A stretch of DNA of 64,000 bases from Lepiota brunneoincarnata. Taxonomy: Eukaryota; Basidiomycota; Agaricomycetes; Agaricales; Agaricaceae. Both the position numbers and the translations under genes were made by a program. The DNA lies in assembly GCA_023014365.1 (NCBI GenBank), contig JAEBUN010000004.1, forward strand, positions 1,054,001-1,118,000, in the 5' to 3' direction. This document shows positions 58,622 to 64,000 of the stretch, piece after piece; positions within the stretch are counted from its first letter, which is position 1; the number at the start of each line of letters is the position of its first letter. The notes beneath the pieces are model-generated. The model had not been told where the DNA came from, searched no databases, and saw only the letters and a list, made by a program, of their open reading frames with translations.

Positions 58622-61349
58622 ATGCTCATCTCTCTGCAGCCCAAAAAAGGCAACCGTAGCGTCGCATCCACGCATGTGCCCGTTGCTCGGATTATAGATA
58701 CTTTGACGATCATGAAGAAACCCTCGTCGACACCACCAGCGCGAGCTGCTATGAGCTTCGGTCTCCCTGCAACGATGAAATCAAATTCTATGAATCCGAC
58801 TGTTGTGTGCGAAGGCTGGGTCCTCAAGAAGCGCAGAAAAAAAATGCAAGGTATGCACTTCTTGGCGAGCAGAAAAGTTTCGTTACAGCGATCTCGTTCA
58901 GGTTTTGCTCGCCGTTACTTCGTGCTATATCACACGGGATTATTACAGTACTCGTTCGAGCCTGGCCAGGCGGTGCGAGACCAGATATCACTGCAGCATG
59001 CCGCTATATCCACTACCCCTGGGCGAAAAGATATACACGTTGACTCGGGCACGGCAACATTTCACATAAAATGCCTCAGCACCGACGACTTTAACACGTG
59101 GATGGGAGCATTCAGGTCGACTAACAGATACCCATAATCACATCACTGGTCTCACTAAACTATTTCGCAGGACCTTTATCACCTTGGGACATGAAGCTAA
59201 AAGATCCACCAGCGTGCGACGAACCGCTCGGCAGGCAAGCATAAGCTTGAACAAGTCTGAAACCATTCTAGAGCGCATGACAACAGTGTGTTAATTGGTC
59301 TCTTTCACCTAAACCATGACCTAGCTTCTTCAATAGGCAATCGAACAAGTGGAGGAATCTATTTTAGCATTATTACAGGAGCTACCCGCACAGAAGCACC
59401 CGAGTTCAGGCAAGAAGGCCGAGAAAGACAGACATAAGGATCATACAAAAGATGCCGTCTTCAATTTGTTCAAAAAGCGTATGTTTAACTTTTCCTTTCT
59501 CGATATCATTAATAGGGAGGGTCCGTTTTAGAGCCCCACCATTCGGCCAGTGAATTCGGGTTTGAAACACCATCAAACGTATCCCCGGCAGTCCAGCAAG
59601 TCCTGACTGCCCTCGAACAACTTAAGAACCAACACGCCATAGTTCTAAAGTCAATGCAGTTACGGATCGCCAACGATTCGCCAAGTGGATACCGTTCCCC
59701 TCTTGGCCGAACTACTGAAGAAAACGAGGATGCAGTACGCCAAGAACATGTTCCAGAAAACCTCAGCTCCTGCCGGCAATCTACCTCAACCACTGTTAGT
59801 GATGGAACCTATGAGTGGTTCGATGCCGTCGACGATGTCGGTGATGGTCCAGAGGAATTTGTAATGGATACCCAGATATCCTTGGAAGCTATAGAACGAT
59901 CCAGTCGTATACCCACAAATGACAGCCAAAGCAGCCTGGGACATTCCGGACATTCGAGCAACGACACCGACATTGAAGAGGAAAATCAGCTAGAAAAGGC
60001 ACCCGAAGAGCCAAGTAAAGAGTATGTTCAGACAGTTATCCGACGTGCACTCTTGCCTTGCCCGGCGACCGGGGACGAAGGTAGTCTCTTTGCCATTCTC
60101 AAGAAAAATGTGGGAAAGGTGAACCCTACTCAACTCACTTATTCTACAAATTAACTATGTTCCAGGATCTATCCACTATCACGTTTCCTGTGACCTTCAA
60201 CGAGCCATTAACGCTTCTCCAACGGGCGGCTGAAGAAGTGGAATATTTTGACCTTCTGGACGAGGCTGCTCGCGCCAACAATCCAGTTGATCGGCTTTCA
60301 TACGTGGCTGCTTTTGCGGTCTCGGCATACGCACATACCCGCCATCGGTCTGGAAGGAAGGGGTTGTGAGTGGATATCATCGACGAGGCTGAATCTAACT
60401 GCGGCTCCTGGAAAATAGCAATCCTATGCTGGCAGAAACTTTCGAGGACATCCGGATGAAGTTCATAGCAGAGAAAGTTCGCCACAATCCAGTGGAAATA
60501 GCTTATCATGCCGAGGGAAATGGCTGGGAGCTGACAGCTACATCTTCCGGAAAAACCAAATTTTGGGGTGGGTGCACTCTCCCCGTTTTATCTCACGGGG
60601 GATAATGATATTGCCCCAACTCTCCTACGATATACCGTAGGAAAAAGTCTTGAGATAATCCCACAAGGTGTAACGCGTTTGCGTATTGGAGGCGACCATT
60701 TTGCCTGGTATGCTAATGTGCCAGTACTTGGGACTCTGTTAATCTTGTAACAAGGACAAAACCGTCGTCCTTTATGCGTAACCTCATGGTTGGGACGAAA
60801 TACCTTGAGCACTGCGGCAACCTGATCGTAGAAAACACCACTAAAAAGTATCGTTGTGTGCTCGAGTTCAAACAAAACGGCTACTGGGGCCCGACGAACG
60901 TGGTATCCGGTCCCTTATACTCGCCAAACGGTCAAATCGTCAGGTACATAGAAGGAAAATGGGATGACCAAGTGTCTCAGACCCTGGACTCCTCTCACTT
61001 CCATCTTCTGTGGCGGATAAACCCCTTTCCAAAGGATGCTCATAATCATTTTGGGTTCACAGCATTTGGGATCACACTCAACGAAATCACTCCCGATCTA
61101 GTTGGCAAAATCCCGCCAACAGACTCAAGATATAGGCCAGATGTCCGTGCACTAGAAAACGGAGATTTAGACACTGCTGAGCAAGCAAAACTCAAAATAG
61201 AGGAAACGCAGCGCGAGAGACGTAGAAATGGACAAGAGAGGAAACCCCGATGGTTTAAATCAATCGGAAACGAATGGGTTTATGTGGGTGACTACTGGGA
61301 CGCCAGAGCCCGTGGATGGAAGGATGAGGATATTCAGCCGCTCTGGTGA
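58622..61349 (+). CDS. Oxysterol-binding protein homolog (Osh3-like, PH + ORD)
   Basis: Start taken at 58622 (MLISLQPKKGNRSV); a later Met at 58751 (MSFGLPATMKS) is an alternative. The PH domain begins VVCEGWVLKKRRKKMQ-G and, after an intron at about 58852-58902, continues FARRYFVLYHTGLLQYSFEP and STDDFNTWMGAFR. A polar linker follows, then the ligand domain: ITFPVTFNEPLTLLQRAAEE, DRLSYVAAFAVSAYAHT, NPMLAETFEDIR, KFIAEKVRHNPVEIAYHAEG, FWGKSLEIIPQGVTRLRIGG, KPSSFMRNLMVGTKYLEHCG, GYWGPTNVVSGPLYSPNG, LNEITPDLVGKIPPTDSRYR and YWDARARGWKDEDIQPLW, stop 61349. The OSBP fingerprint EQVSHHPP is changed to EKVRHNPV. Such proteins exchange sterols or other lipids for PI4P at ER contact sites. No GOLD domain or FFAT motif seen. 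Confidence 0.92.
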
Positions 61350-61897
61350 TCAAAGTATACTAACCACCGTATTTATTTCGTGTACCAATTAGCTAGTTGT
61401 GCCAGGTCTGTTGCACCTAAGTCACCCTCCCACGTCCGTGTTCATTTGTCTTTCGTTAGGACATCTCGCGTGACCCCACCCAACCACCCAATCCGACCAT
61501 GTTTTACTGACAGGACAACCATTTGGAGAATTGGGTCCTCGTGTGCACGGGAGTTTTCTTCAGTTTCGCCTTGGGGATACTCCTCCTGCCAGCAGAGATC
61601 TTCGTGGAACTCACGATTGCTCGCCCACGTGGTCTACCGGAAGCTTTCTTCAGTTCGGCCTTGTGGATGTTCCTCCCGTCGACAGGGATTGTCGTGGGTT
61701 CACGAATGCTCGCCCATGTGGTACACCATCTTTGGCATTCCGTTATTTCTCCGTGCTTAGTAGGATCAATCAATGTGCAAGAGATTCCTCTCGGATGAAC
61801 AGGGGTGAAAATGACTCCGAGACCGTCCTCATGCCTCACACAAGCCACGGCCTGCTTAAATACAAGATACGTAGCACCTCAAGCTTCTTAAGCTGTA
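61350..61897. other. Intergenic with a 90-bp tandem duplication
   Basis: Lies between the oxysterol-binding protein and the beta-glucosidase gene. Holds an imperfect two-copy 90-bp repeat (61555-61734). No established gene. Confidence 0.55.
61555..61734. repeat. Imperfect 90-bp direct repeat, two copies
   Basis: Units 61555-61644 and 61645-61734 both begin TTTCTTCAGTT and share CGCCTTG/GGCCTTG, GATACTCCTCC/GATGTTCCTCC and CTCGCCCA near the end. The unit is a multiple of three. On the minus strand a 114-codon open frame (61504-61848) crosses it and yields two related 30-residue segments (PVDGRNIHKAELKKA and SAGRRSIPKAKLKKT). Confidence 0.7.
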
Positions 61898-64000
61898 ATG
61901 CTTTCTATATGCTCCATTCTCCTGTTTGGTTTCGTGTCCACAGCGATAGCTCAACAGCCACTACATGCTCAGTGCGGAGGTAGCGGATGGTAAGTCCGAC
62001 GAGCGGGTGGTCCAATATTCGATATCAATTAATGTTCAACCTGAAGGGTTGGAGGGACAACCTGCGTCGGTGGCGCAGTTTGTACCAAAATGAATGATTG
62101 TACGCCCGATGATCTAGGAGTCTGTCTTATTCAGTACTGAGGACAAGTGATGACCTCGAAGCATATTTCCAATGTCTCCCGAGCACGATGCGGCGCACCG
62201 CTACCAGTCCGCCCGCTTCTTCATCGACTCCGACGAGGCTGCTAGCTCCCACAAGTACCCCCGATACATCACCGAGTGGCGTTTTACTAGGTACCAGCTA
62301 GTCACAGCAGACCTATTCCGCTGATGCGATGTCTGTCCATAGCCAACATGTCACCTGAATGGAACACAGCATATACCAAGGTATGATGACAAGCTTAGTT
62401 CGTGTCGCCCACCAATATATGTGCCCCAGGCTCGCGCCGCCCTTTCCAAACTAACTTTGCAAGAAAAAGTGAACCTTGCCACTGGTGAGGCTGCCCAACT
62501 GTCGTCTTCTTCAGTGAACACATGATTTTATGCCTTACACAGGTATTGGCTGGGAGAATGGTATAAGTATATACAGGTACATCTCGCAACCAGCGTTGAC
62601 CATTCCATCCAGGCAACTGCGTAGGAAACACGCCGGCTATTTCATCTATTTCGTATCCTGGTCTCTGCTTAAACGGTAGAGTGGTTACACTTCCGTGAGG
62701 TGACATCTGACTTATAGGGCCATCCCAGACAGTCCTCTTGGGATCCGCAAAACAGACTTGGTCTCGGCGTTCCCCGCGTGAGATCCCTCCTCTAGATAAT
62801 ACTCTACCGATGCGAATGTTGCACAGCGCCATCAACGCTGCAGCAACATTTAACAGGACCCTGATCAGGCAGAGAGGTATTGCAATGGGTGAAGAATTCA
62901 GAGGCAAGGGTGTGAATGTAGCCCTTGGTCCCATGATGTTTGTCGCTCCTTTGTCGTCGAATGCTCATAGACTCACTCTGGTATAGGAATCTCGCTCGCG
63001 CGCCGGCAGCAGGAAGGAATTGGGAAGGGCAAGTTCAAGCTATTTTTGATGTTAGCTTGCGATGTTTGCAATCCTCATGCTCCACCCCAGATTCGGCGGT
63101 GATCCTTACTTGAGTGGAGAAGGTGCCTACGAAACCATCACAGGGATCCAATCGAAGGGAGTACAAGGTAGAGTTTATATGAATGGAAGCTCGGTCTATG
63201 AGCTCATCCTAGCCCCAGCATGTGCCAAACATTACATTAATAACGAGCAGGAACATTTCCGGGACTCTGGTTCCTCGAATGTGGACGATCGGTGATAATA
63301 GCTTTTATGATAGCATACGAGACTGCTAACCTTTCTTTTAGGACGGTGAGCCTGGTGGCCCATAGCTCAATGTGGAGGACGAGGCTGATGATACCCTCAA
63401 GGAGCACGAAGTGTATGCGTATCCTGTGAGGTAGCTCGATTTATTCACAGCCCTCCAATTCTGATGATTATTTGTAGTTCCTTCGAAGTGTGCAGGCAAA
63501 TGTGGCATCCGTGATGTGCAGCTATAGTAAGGATATAGCCAAGTGGTCCCCTGTTTTGCGTCATTAATATATACCCAGATCGAAGTGGGTTGAGTCTTAT
63601 CTAATACCATGAACTCCCTACCAATGGTGGCTGCACTAGTCAATGGAACTTACGCTTGCGAAAATGACAAGGCGCTCAACGGCCTCCTAAAGGGGGAGTT
63701 TGGTTTCCCGGGTTGTGAGTGCTGAACTTACGGATACATAGGCAACACGATGTTCTGACGGCATCCGTTCTTAGACATTATGTCTGGTATGTATCAAGAC
63801 TGGAGTCATGTGTAGCTGACCTATATCGGAATATTGGTAGACTGGTGGGCAACGGTATTGATTATTTTATCTTCGTGTGCATCCGGTTCTGAAATGTCGT
63901 TGTATCTAGCACTCAACAAGCCCCGCTGTGAATGGAGGCCTTGATGTGAGTGTATGCATCGAGTAAATGTGGCATAGCTCTGAGCAGGTGTGGTAGATGA
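61898..64000 (+). CDS. Secreted CBM1 + GH3 beta-glucosidase (3' end outside window)
   Basis: Start at 61898: [18 protein letters not shown] is a signal peptide, then [35 protein letters not shown], a complete cellulose-binding CBM1 with its Cys pattern. A Ser/Thr/Pro linker leads to [20 protein letters not shown] and the GH3 domain: [165 protein letters not shown]. The Asp of SDW is the family's catalytic nucleophile. The gene is cut by at least a dozen introns, one GC-AG (63029-63090), several with AAG acceptors. With these introns the frame is open throughout. Function: cellobiose/beta-glucan hydrolysis outside the cell. Confidence 0.9.

Noticed and set aside
62470..63420. GH3 gene read as a pseudogene because of stops and shifts
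   Set aside because: Allowing short introns with CCCAG, AAG and GC-AG boundaries restores one open, conserved frame.

Overview
The window is nuclear DNA from a filamentous basidiomycete, most likely an Agaricomycete. Evidence: almost every gene is cut by many short introns (about 45-65 nt, sometimes flanking exons of only 4-21 nt), genes are packed on both strands, and the best matching families are fungal (Pyp-type tyrosine phosphatase, Gcn20, a CBM1-bearing GH3 beta-glucosidase, a Gly/Asn-rich secreted protein and a short-ectodomain membrane protein common in mushroom-forming fungi). A closer placement such as Rhizoctonia/Ceratobasidium is only an impression. Exon coordinates were worked out by hand from splice signals and reading-frame continuity.

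Layout. 1-6.6 kb: minus-strand WW-domain protein (runs off the left edge) and a rhodanese + tyrosine phosphatase. 6.7-16.0 kb: minus-strand DNA topoisomerase II and the ABCF ATPase Gcn20. 16.3-20.2 kb: single-span membrane protein (+) and a secreted repeat-rich protein (-). 21.3-27.5 kb: SAP30-like chromatin protein (-), chorismate synthase (+), an unknown acidic protein (-) and a CofD/YNL011C-type protein (-). 27.9-29.8 kb: tandem pair of small membrane proteins. 29.8-34.1 kb: 4.2 kb with no gene I can support, then a weak small-gene candidate. 35.5-42.2 kb: PXA-domain protein (-), membrane protein (+), 6-phosphogluconolactonase (+), a degenerate APH-fold kinase-like protein (+), AP-1 sigma (+). 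42.5-50.2 kb: chromodomain protein (-), two tandem Rab7 GTPases (-), ATG16 (+). 50.6-58.3 kb: Pub1/TIA-1-type RNA-binding protein, prohibitin 1, ASNSD1-like asparagine synthetase and 6-phosphogluconate dehydrogenase (all -). 58.6-64 kb: oxysterol-binding protein (+) and the start of a secreted CBM1-GH3 beta-glucosidase (+).

Functional links. Two consecutive oxidative pentose-phosphate enzymes (6PGL and 6PGDH) lie in the window, 17 kb apart. Rab7 and ATG16 share a 53-bp head-to-head gap and both serve vacuole delivery/autophagy. AP-1 sigma, Rab7, PXA and the oxysterol-binding protein are all membrane-traffic proteins. Otherwise this is a core-genome, housekeeping segment.

Most unusual signal: five extra-base (+1) interruptions inside otherwise well-conserved reading frames (topoisomerase II, chorismate synthase twice, the PXA protein, the acidic protein). 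None is an extension of a long homopolymer and no compensating deletion was noticed. Assembly error is the simplest explanation; +1 frameshifting or allele decay are the alternatives. Other notable items are three GC-AG introns, probable microexons, and a tyrosine phosphatase catalytic domain split by about 450 residues.
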